Below the pieces are notes generated by a model that searched no databases, was not told the origin of the DNA, and saw nothing but the letters and a program-made list of their open reading frames with translations. From the NCBI GenBank assembly GCA_050084515.1, contig CM114275.1, positions 2,480,001-2,544,000 of the forward strand: a stretch of 64,000 bases of DNA, in the 5' to 3' direction. The first letter of the stretch is position 1. Each line of letters starts with the position of its first letter. This DNA comes from Blasia pusilla. Its lineage: Eukaryota; Marchantiophyta; Marchantiopsida; Blasiales. The translations under genes and the position numbers were made by a program. This document shows, in pieces, positions 32,353 to 41,773 of the stretch.

Positions 32353-33799
32353 GGGCAGAAATCGCTCATTTCTGGTTTCTCATTTCGCGATCTTCATTCC
32401 TCACTCCTCACTCTCCGTCGGCAAAGTGATCGATCTGAAGGGCATTTCACACGGCGACACATCGCGAGTCGATAGGAGGGAACGAGAGCGAGACGGTTCG
32501 ACGGAGCGATAGCGGGACGATTCGAGCTCCCATCTCGACATCAGCAAGGCAACTGATCAAGGAATTCGTCGTGGACATAGGTGGAGGAATTTCTGGCAAA
32601 AATGACGAGGAAAATATCACAAGCCAACAAGTCAAGGAGCTTCACTCCCAAGTCCATTAGGACTCCTGCGTCAGCTTCTCCTGGGCCTCGTTCGGCGAAT
32701 GAAATTAGACAGCAGGAAATCGAGGAGCGGGAAAGGGAAGCGGAGATGCACAACCAAGTGCTTCTTGCGAGACGTGTTCAAGAGGCGCTAGATAAACAGA
32801 ACGCAGAGGCCGAGACGTCGCTGGCCTTGAAGAAAAGGATCACCGACGAAAAGAGAGAAAAGAAGTGCCTGGACGCGTCGGTGAGGAGGGCAGAATTGGC
32901 TAAAGCGAGGAGGGAAAAAGCGATAGCCATTGACGATAGCCCAGCCCGTCCAACCGCAAGTGTTGAGATGCGGGAAATGTCCCCCACGAAGTCCGGGGAC
33001 ACAATCAACATAGTGGAAACAACAGAAGTTGAAATCGATGACGACGAGGTCATGAGGACCGCCAGCGTGGAGATGGTGGACATGGCCGAAGACGCCGGTC
33101 ATTCTCGACTCCAAGCCCGGCGGAGGACATCAACCTCTATCGGATCGATGAGTTTCCAGTCGATTTTCCAGCCTCTGTCTCAGACAAGTTAGCTGGTCAA
33201 GAAACCGACCCCATTTTCGAGCGGGTAAGAGAGGTTCTGGGTTTTTTTAATTATGTGAATTGCAATTCATTGGGATTTCAGTGTAGCTTATTCTTGTCCT
33301 GGTTCTGACAGGTGGTAAAGCAGATGGCACTCATGGAGGGCCACAACGCCTCGAGGATTCCACTCTGCCGATTGCGGACAATGGAATACGTCCGCGAAAT
33401 TCAGTCCGACGAGGACATCACGAAGCTAAAACAATCGGCGGCGACAGCATCCTACGTCGACAACTTTCCTCCCTTCTATGTTCAGCCTTACGATGAGCAT
33501 GGAACCCAAGCTCTGGTTACCAAGGAGGACTTGGAAAAGCTCGACACATTCTGGAGGATGCGAGACCAGGACTTCAAAAGGCAAGTTGAGGGCACGAAAT
33601 TCAGCTGGATGAGGAATCTGCATTTCTTCATCTAGGATGGAAATCACAAGTTCATGGCGTGGACCAAGTTTTCGGAGGAGCGGCCCAACTCATTGGAGGC
33701 ACATTTCTGCATGAAGGCAGTGGTCCTTCACCCATACCCTCATCACATGGCGACGGTGGAGATGGCAATGCATGCCATGAACACGTGAGTATCTTTAAC

Positions 33800-34475
33800 A
33801 CTTTCGCAACTCGTCGGACTCCGACGAGTTGCTCGATTGATGAATGGGTTAGGTTTTTTTTTGGCGAAAGCAACTCGTCGGACTCCGACGGGTTGCTGGA
33901 CTGCATGCTTTTTCGGATGTTTTTTTAAGATTGCAACTCGTCGGACTCCGACGACTTGTTTGATTGAACATAGATTTAACTAGTTTTTGGCGCACAGCAA
34001 ACCGTCGGAGTCCGACGGGTTGCTGATAGTCGCTTGTGAGGATTTTTGAAGAATGCAACTTCGTCGAGTCCGACGAGTTGTTGAGGATCGCAGGTTTAGA
34101 AGGTTTTTCCCAAAGCAACCCATCGAGTCCGATGGTTGCTTGCCTCAAACAGATTTTGGCGAAATCAACCCGTCGGACTCCGACGGGTTGATATGGGGAA
34201 AAACAGCTTCGAGGCAAGCAACCCGTCGGACTCCGACGGGTTGCTTTGGGGAAAAAAACCTTCTAAACCTGCAGTCACTCGAACAACTCGTCGGACTCCG
34301 ACGAGTTGCATTCTTAAAAAAACACCCTCACAAGGCGGCCTATCGAGCAACCCGTCGGACTCCGACGGGTTGCATCATTAAGCTCGTTGCTAGAATCCGA
34401 CCTTGAGCTATGACGACCCGTCGGAGTCCGACGAGTTGCAGGAACCCATGTAATTTCCTGACGGGTTGAGTTTGG
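33800..34475. repeat. Palindrome cluster, E2 intron 2
   Basis: About eleven ACT/AGT-centred palindromes in ~670 bp, several perfect over 13+1+13 nt (for example around 34165, 34200-34240 and 34345). Flanking junk (TTTAGAAGG, CTAGTTTTTGG) repeats with the palindromes in mirror order, suggesting the cluster is itself a larger inverted repeat. Confidence 0.92.
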
Positions 34476-35414
34476 ATGTGCAGGATTGTATCGGAGGGGA
34501 ATGTCACCCACCACTGGATCCAGGAGTGCGATTGGGTGAGGAAGGTGCTTATGACGCACCCGGGAGAGTACAGGGGGTTCTTGGGCGATGCCCTCGTCAA
34601 TCAGATGCTTGCAAAGGGTGCTCAGATTAAGAAGAAAACTTGGGCAAACAAGTTTATTTCTCAAGATGCAGCCGTAACCATCCTTTGTTGGTCGAAGATA
34701 CAGGCCGCGAAGAAAAGCGCCGCACTGGAGCTGGAGCGGAGGGAGAAGGTATCTGCGTCTGGCCGAGCGCTAAATTCATCAAGCCGCAGATTCTCTGCTG
34801 CAATGAAATACACGCGAGCGAGATGCAGCGATACATCAGCATTCTCAACCCCGAACTTGGTCCGAGTTCCACAAGGAGCCAAGGCGATTATCAGCGCGCC
34901 GCCGAAGAGGGATGAAGATCCGCATGGTCGGATTGGGGAGAAAGTGTCGCTGGATCGCGTGCATCGGTTTGCGTTGTCCGGGATAAGCGAGTTTAGGAGG
35001 ATACGACTGATGAAAATCAGTCTCGAGGGCTCAGAGGCCCAGAAGAGGGCGGCACACCATCCTCCGGGTGTGTCCGATCCTGTGATCTCGCATTGGCTAC
35101 GCGAATGGTCGTTCTGGGACGCATTGCGGGTTATCGGGAAGTCCGTGTTGGACGGTCTGCAAGCGGAGCTCAGAAGATTAGAGCCCATTCCGCCGGAAGC
35201 AAACCTTGAAAGTTCTGGAGATTACAAGGTTTGGCTCGACGACATCCGGGACAAGCCAACAAAAACCCCAGGATTCAAGACCATGTTCAAGGTTTGCGTC
35301 CTCCCTTAGGCAGAGCTTGACGAAGAAGTAGAGGGGAACAAACGGGATCAAGCGAAGAAGAAGCGAGATCTACAGGAGCAGACGGCCGATTCTGTTCGAT
35401 TAAAAGCTGCCCAA

Positions 35415-35735
35415 TTTCCGTGAGCAACCCGTGGAAGGCGACGGGTTGCTGGCTTAGAGCAGCCCATGCTCGGCTGAGAGCAACCCGTCGTGTTCCGACG
35501 GGTTGCAGTTGCTTTTGGGTTTTCCCAGTTGATTTTGGTTTTTGGATGCAACCCGTCTGATAGCGACGGGTTTCTCTCAGGCGAGCATGGGCTGCTCTGG
35601 GCCAACAACCCGCCGCCTTCCGACGGGTTGCATCCAAAACCAAAATCAATCGGGAAAACCCAGCAATCGCAACCCGTCGGGTTCCGACGGGTTGGTCCGG
35701 ACAAAACAACCCGCCGGACTCGCGAGTTGATCCAA
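35415..35735. repeat. Palindrome cluster, E2 intron 3
   Basis: Palindromes with AAGG, GTT and TATC centres, spaced by copies of GGCTGCTCT/AGAGCAGCC and TTGATTTTGGTTTT spacers that are themselves in both orientations. Confidence 0.88.
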
Positions 35736-36296
35736 AGTCAATTATTGAAAATGTTCTCAAAGCGACTTCTTTAGTTTTCGACATTGTTTCCAACGTCTTT
35801 GATTCTGAGATGGACCACTCCCTACGTCATCGCTTCGTTCGCCGAGCACAATTTCCGGTGTTCAAGATCCAGGATCCTGTGGATCCATGCTCGATGGGTA
35901 CATCTTAGATAGTTTGTACAATTCCCCGGAATTTACATGCAAGACAAGACCCTTGGGAGGAAGGGAAAAGTCGCCACCCGATGCAACGCTCATCGAGCTC
36001 TGCTCAAGGCCGGGTGACTTGGTGTTTGACTTAGTGGGACTTTCAAAGGGGCAAGTATCAAAGGCGCTGGCAGAGTGGCAGAACATTCTCGCCTCGAGGA
36101 AGGCAGGCTGCTTGACCTTTGCAAGGAGGCAAAAAGGAATACGAAAGGCTCGTTGGGGCCTACAACTCTCCACCGGCCGAGAGCTCGGTTCGAGCCACCT
36201 TTGGTAGTGACTCCATAGTCACTTCCAACGATTCCCAAAATCGGGAGGGCAAGGCCGAAAGTGATTTTGCAAGAGCTCTCGGACGATGACGAGTGA

Positions 36297-36667
36297 GTTC
36301 AAAGAACTCAACGACCCAGCTTGACTGCAGCGTTTGGAGTAGGGAGTTTTTTGATAATGAGGCAAAAGATTTCATAGAATAGATCAAATGTACAGTTTCG
36401 AGCTTTTTTCGGATGATATAAAGCAGAATTTTTTTTCGATCCATGGTGGTGCTTGTAAATGTTTGCTGATCATTTTTTGTCTTTTCGAATGTGATCGTCT
36501 ATGTACTCCACGGACTTCTATTTTGCAACCCGTCGGATTTCTCCTGCTTGCAACTTTCACTTTATGACCACTGCAACCCGTCGGATTTCTCCTTCTTGCA
36601 ACATTTCGCTTTTTGACCACTCCACCCTTTTTACCACCTCCAGGCAACCTGTCTGATTCCGACAGGT
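36297..36667. other. E2 3' flank, to the E2/E3 inversion junction
   Basis: AT-rich 3' region with two or three half-palindromes (CAACCCGTCGGATTTCTCC) and a decayed ATT-centred palindrome at 36640-36667. Directly after it the sequence becomes methyltransferase exon 4 on the minus strand. Confidence 0.7.
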
Positions 36668-37204
36668 CACTTCCTCCCGATTTTGGGAATCGTTGGAAGT
36701 GACAATGGAGTCACTACCAAGGGTGGCTCTTGAACCGGAGCTCTCGGCTTCGGTGGAGAGTTGTAGGCCCCAACGAGCCTTTCGTATTCTGCCTTTGCCT
36801 CCTTGCAAAGGTCAAGCGATTCTGCCTTCCTCGAGGCAGAGAATGTTCCTGCCACTCTGCCAGGCGCCTTTGATACTTGCCCCTGAAAGTCCCACTAAGT
36901 CGAACACCAAGTCACCCGGCCTTGAGCAGAGCTCGATGAGCGTTTGCATCAGGGCTGGCGACTTTTCCCTTCCTCCCAGAAGTGGGGTACTGTCTTGCAT
37001 GTAAATTCCCAGGGGGGAATTGTACAAACTATCTAAGCTGTACCCATCTGAGCATGGATCCACAGGATCCTGGATCTTGAACACTTGGAAATTGTGCTCG
37101 GGCCAAACGAAACAGTAGACGTAGGAGTGGTCCATCTGTAAATCAGCACGTTGGAAACAATGTCAGAAACTAAAGAAGTCGCCTTGAGAACATTTTCAAT
37201 AATT

Positions 37205-37625
37205 GACTTTGGATCAACCTGTCGGAGTCCGACGGGTTGTTTTTTCCCGGACCAACCCGTCGGAAGGCGACAGGTTGCTGGCCTAGAGCAGCCCATGCTC
37301 GCCTGAGAGCAACCCGTCGCTATCAGACGGGTTGCATCCAAAAACCAAAATCAACTGGGAAAAACCAAAAGCAACTACAACCCGTCGGGTTCCGACGGGT
37401 TGCAGGTACACCGCAGTTTCCCCTGTATGTGGGAAAGATGCAACCCGTCGGAAACCGACGGGTTGCTCTCAGCCGAGCATGGGCTACTCTAAGCCAGCAA
37501 CCCCTCGCCTTCCGACGGGTTGCTCACGGACAAAAAGAACGGAGCCCGACGGGTTTTTTTGTCCCTGACCAACCCGTCGGAAGCGGACGGGTTGGTCCGA
37601 CAAAACAACCCGCCGGACTCAAAGT
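37205..37625. repeat. Palindrome cluster, E3 intron 3
   Basis: Eight or more palindromes with AGT, AAGG, GTT, AAA and CTT centres. The right end (from ~37560) is the same intron sequence in opposite orientation. Confidence 0.88.
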
Positions 37626-37754
37626 TGATCCAAAGTCAGTTATTGAAAATGTTCTCAAGGAGACTTCTTTAGTTTCTGACATTGTTTCCAACGTGCTGAT
37701 TTACAGATGGACCACTCCTACATCTACTGTTTCGTTTGGCCCGAGCACAATTTC

Positions 37755-37800
37755 CAAGCGTCGACACCAGCCATTTTTCGATGGCTGGTGTCGACGCTTG
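37755..37800. repeat. Perfect 20-bp-arm hairpin at a fold-back junction
   Basis: Arms 37755-37774 and 37781-37800 (inner half CACCAGCCAT / ATGGCTGGTG) around a 6-nt loop TTTTCG. The right arm is native exon 3 sequence (compare 19430-19455). The left arm follows a plus-strand stub of intron 3/exon 4 (37600-37754). Confidence 0.9.
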
Positions 37801-39439
37801 AGAACTGAAGCTCTTCAGCTCATCCAGTAATGGAGTGAACTGAAGGAGGACGCTTGTCCGGGTCGTTGTTTGTCTATGTCTTCCCAAGGATGATGGGCTG
37901 TATTCTCCTTGGGACAACCCGGGCACCTCTCGCTTCCGCTTCTCCCTAGCCTGGGGACGGCTTGTCGGGGTTTCTATGACCTCAGATTCTGATGGCGTTT
38001 TTTCGCCGAGGACCTGGTCCGAACCTCTCTCCCTGCTCGTCCGGACGATTCCACCTCTGGCCTTGAATCTTCAGCCTCTCTTTGGGAAGACTCGTCCTCT
38101 GAATTTTTCCCTCCCCTCGCCTTGCCTTTGAGACCCGCTGTGGATTTGTCTTTGGTTGTGCGGACCTTGGAAGCCAACTCAGCTGTCTCCTGGGCATGCT
38201 CTTCTGCATCTCCTCCGAAGAAGTCTTCAGGCTGGACGAAATTGGGGATGTCTTCTTGTCCTGAGGCCACTGCATCATGAAGCACTCATAAGTCCTTATC
38301 CGTGATGTCTTCAGGGTCGTTGAAGTCGAGCCAAATGGGGCAATTCTCCACCTCCCAATCGGACATGTGCTGCCCCATCTCCACGTCGTACATGGAGAAT
38401 GTCTCTGCATCCGGCGGCGAAGCCCACAATTTCAAGGCTACCGGTAATTTTCCCCACGTACCTACGTTCTTACACTGGACGAGGTACCTGAAGACCATCC
38501 ATTGGGCAGCTTTTAGTCGAACAGAATCGGCTGTCTACTCCTCTTGATCTCGCTTCTTCTTCGCTTGATCCCGTTTGTTCCCCTCTACTTCTTCGTCAAG
38601 CTCTGCCTGAGGGAGGACGCAAACCTTGAACATGGTCTTGAATCCTGGGTTTTTGGTTGGCTTGTCCCGGATGTCGTCGAGCCAAACCTCGAAATCTCCA
38701 GAACTTTCAAGGTTTGCTTCCGGCGGAATGGGCTCTAATCTTCTGAGCTCCGCTTGCAGACCGTCCAGCACGTACTTCCCGATTACCCGCAACGCGTCCC
38801 AGAACGATCATTCGCGTAGCCAATGCGAGATCACAGGATCGGACATACCCGGAGGATGGTGTGCCGCCCTCTTCTGGGCCTCTGAGCCCTCGAGACTGAT
38901 TTTCATCAGTCGTATCCTCCTAAACTCGCTTATCCCGGACAACGCAAACCGATGCACGCGATCCAGCGACACTTTCTCCCCAATCCGACCATGCGGATCT
39001 TCATCCCTCTTCCGCTGGCGCTTGATAATCGCCTTCAGCTCCTTGTGGAACTCCAGACCAAGTTCGGGGTTGAGAATGCTGATGTATCGCTGCATCTCGC
39101 TCGCCGTGTATTTCATTGCAGCAGATACTGCAGCTTGGATGAATTTGGCGCGCTCAGACGCAGATACCTTCTCCCTCCGCTCCAGCTCCAGTGCGGCGCT
39201 TTTCTTCGCGGCCTGTATCTTCGACCAGCAAAGGATGGTTACGGCTGCATCTTGAGAAATAAACTTGTTTGCCCAAGTTTTCTTCTTAATCTGAGCACCC
39301 TTTGCAAGCATCTGATTGACGAGGGCATCGCCCAAGAACCCCCTGTACTCTCTCAGGTGCGTCGTAATCACCTTCCTCACCCGATCGCACTCCTAGATCC
39401 AGTGGTGGGTGACATTCCCCTCCGATACAATCCTGCACA

Positions 39440-39880
39440 TCCAAACTCAACCCGTCAGGAAATTACATGGGTTCCTGCAACCCGTCGGACTCCGACGGGT
39501 CGTCACAGCTCAAGGTCGGATTCTAGCAACGAGCTTAATGATGCAACCCGTCGGACTCCGACGGGTTGCTTTGGGGAAAAAACCTTCTAAACTTGCAGTC
39601 ACTCGAACAACTCGTCGGAGTCCGACAAGTTGCATTCTTCAAAAAACATCCTCACAAGGCGGCCTATCGAGCAACCCGTTGGACTCCGACGGTTTGCTTT
39701 GGGCCAAAAACTAGTTAAATCTATGTTCAATCAAACAAGTCGTCGGAGTCCGACGAGTTGCAATCTTAAAAAAACATCCGAAAAAGCGCGTCCGAACCCC
39801 CGCGAGTTGCTTTCGCAAAAACAAACCTAACCCATTCATCAATCGAGCAACTCCGGAGTCCGACGAGTTGCGAAAGTGTT
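39440..39880. repeat. Palindrome cluster, E3 intron 2
   Basis: Six to eight AGT/ACT-centred palindromes. Shorter than in E1 and E2 because the central part of the intron is missing. Confidence 0.9.
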
Positions 39881-40752
39881 AAAGATACTCACGTGTTCAT
39901 GGCATGCATTGCCATCTCCACCGTCGCCATGTGATGAGGGTATGGGTGAAGGACCACTGCCTTCACGCAGAAATGTGCCTCCAATGAGTTGGGCCGCTCC
40001 TCTGCAAACTTGGTCCACGCCATGAACCTGTGATTTCCATCCCAGATGATTGTTGATGGTGTCCCCGGACTTCGTGGGGGACATTTCCCGCATCTCAAGA
40101 CTTGGGGTTGGACGGGCTGGGCTATCGTCAATGGCTATGGCTTTTTCCCTCCTCGCTTTAGCCAATTCTGCCCTCCTCACCGACGCGTCAAGACGCTTCT
40201 TTTCTCTCTTTTCGTCGGCGATCCTTTTCTTCAAGGCCTGCGACGTCTCGGCCTCTGCATTCTGTTTATCTAGCGCCTCTTGAACACGTCTCGCAAGAAG
40301 CACTTGGTTGTGCATCTCCGCTTCCCTTTCCCGCTCCTCGATTTCCTGCTGCCTAATTTCATTCGCTAACGAGGCCGGGAGAAGCGACGCAAGAGTCCTA
40401 ATGGACTTCGGAGTGAAGCTCCGCACTTGTTGGCTTGTGATTTTTTCCTCGTCATTTTTTCCAGAAATGCCTCCACCTATGTCCACGACGAATCCCTTGA
40501 TCAGTCGCCTTGCTGATGTCGAGATGGGAGCTCGAATCGCCTTGATGGGTAGCTCGAATCGTCCCGCGATCGCTCGGTCGAACCGTCTCGCTGTCGTTGC
40601 GTCGAACGGTCTTGCTCTCGTTCCCTCCTATCGACTCGCGATGTGTCGCCATGTGAAATGCCCCTTCGTATCTGATCAGCTGCTGCGCGGGAGAGTGAGG
40701 AGTGAGGAATGAAGATCGCGAAATGAGAAACCGGAAATGAGCGATTTCTGCC

Positions 40753-40761
40753 CTATTTATA
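40753..40761 (-). promoter_or_regulatory. TATA box, E3 ParB-methyltransferase gene
   Basis: TATAAATAG on the minus strand, about 300 bp before the ATG at 40455. Confidence 0.75.
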
Positions 40762-40844
40762 CTTTTCTAGCCGTTGGGCTGACCGTTGGGTCCCGTCGTC
40801 CTTTCGACGGCGACGTGCCGGATGTTACGGAAGTCCGGACGTGA

Positions 40845-41580
40845 AAAATGGCAACCCGTCGAAGTCCGACAGGTTGCGCGGCTCCGCCATCCTGGGGTAC
40901 GCCGCCCGCGGCGCGAGCAACCCGCCGGAGACCGACGGGTTGAGCGCCTCCGCTGCTCTTCGAAAAGAACGCGGGTACCACGCAACCCGTCGGAGACCGA
41001 CATGTTGCGCGCCTCCGCCATCCTGGGTACGTCGCCACGTGCGCAAGCAACCCGTCGGAGACCGACGGGTTGACCGCCTCCGTCGTCTCCAGAAAACAAC
41101 GCGAGGTACCCGCGCAACCCGTCGGAGACCGACATGTTGCACGCCTCCGCCGTGTTTGAGACGGGAATGGGACGTATCTTGGGCAATCCGTCGGAGACCG
41201 TTGGGTTGCACGCTTCCCTCATCAAGGGTTAAGAATGAGGGCTTCCCGTGTAAGTCGTCGGAGTCTGGCTGGCTGCACCACAAGGCGAGGCCCTTGCGCA
41301 ACCCGTTGGAGGGCGACGGGTTGCATGCCTCGCCGTCTTTGGGCTAAAAGGCGAGGCACCCGCGGAACTCGTCCGGAACAGAAGGTTTGCACGCCTCCGG
41401 CATCTTCGGGCAAGAAGGATCGGTATCCGAGCAACTCGTCCGAGAGCGACGGGTTGCTCGCTTCGACAATGTTTACCAGAAGCGTGCAACCCGTCCGATG
41501 CTGACAGGTTGCAATCTTTGGTTAGCTTCGGGTAATTTTTGAGTTACCAGGACTCCGACGGGTTCCAAGTGTGATGCGCA
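40845..41580. repeat. Palindrome cluster, E3 shared promoter region
   Basis: AGA-centred palindromes and GC-rich spacers. Collinear with 23620-24290, extending further right because E3 keeps the transposase side of the promoter. Confidence 0.9.
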
Positions 41581-41709
41581 ACCCTCTGCTTCCCAAATCC
41601 GGTAACATATTGCAACAGAATTGAATTGGATCCATTGTGTCAGACAATGTCACCCACCGAATTCATCTTGTCAGTAAAAATCTGTCATGAGTATCTGTTT
41701 CCTATTCAC

Positions 41710-41720
41710 TATAAATTAAA
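41710..41720 (+). promoter_or_regulatory. TATA box, E3 transposase
   Basis: TATAAATTAAA, then (ATTCTC)4 at 41722-41747 in the leader and the ATG at 41774. Confidence 0.75.
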
Positions 41721-41773
41721 TATTCTCATTCTCATTCTCATTCTCAGTCTCCTCCCGTTGGAATCTTCTTGGA

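Larger units (their letters stand above)
32602..36296 (+). pseudogene. E2 ParB/DNA-methyltransferase-like gene, internally deleted
   Basis: Exon 1 from ATG 32602 (MTRKISQANK) to the donor at ~33224 is a coiled coil then an acidic tract. Exon 2 (33312-33786) is ParB-like, with two changes in the signature: TGG to TAG in FFI*DG and R to K in GNHK. Intron 2 is palindromes. Exon 3 (34480 to ~35415) covers the helical middle. The linker and the motif IV region seen in E1 and E4 are deleted, the sequence passing straight into intron 3 palindromes. Exon 4 (35810-36296) has MDHSL, a degraded motif I area (RPGDLVFDLVGLS, then shifted) and the acidic end. Confidence 0.82.
27072..36667 (-). mobile_element. 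E2: second copy of the transposon, inverted relative to E1
   Basis: Starts with the right-type terminus (GAGGTGCGGTAAGAG, 27072) and carries the transposase (minus) then the ParB-methyltransferase gene (plus). It stops at about 36667, where the sequence turns into the same gene on the other strand (E3). Its left-type terminus is missing. Confidence 0.85.
36668..40455 (-). pseudogene. E3 ParB/DNA-methyltransferase-like gene, ParB region deleted
   Basis: ATG at 40455 (MTRKK-like). Exon 1 runs in frame to MREMSPTKSGDTIN (~40050), where a deletion joins it to the end of exon 2, taking out most of the ParB-like domain up to DGNHR. Exon 3 (39430 to ~37800) is the best copy of the helical middle: 39380-38808 is open (SQDAAVTILCWSKIQAAKK, GRIGEKVSLDRVHRFAL), then 38792-38535, then the acidic linker (FNDPEDITDKDL; QPEDFFGGD). 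The motif IV region is absent. Exon 4 (37135-36668) retains MDHSYVYCFVWPEHNF and RPGDLVFDLVGLSGASIKGA. Confidence 0.82.

Noticed and set aside
35287-35793. Minus-strand ORFs opposite E2 exons
   Set aside because: They are shadows of the methyltransferase exons and palindromes and are not conserved in the other copies.
40845-41580. CRISPR-like array of regular repeats and spacers
   Set aside because: The units are palindromes with irregular spacing and spacers that themselves recur, inside plant transposons with introns. There are no cas genes and no leader.
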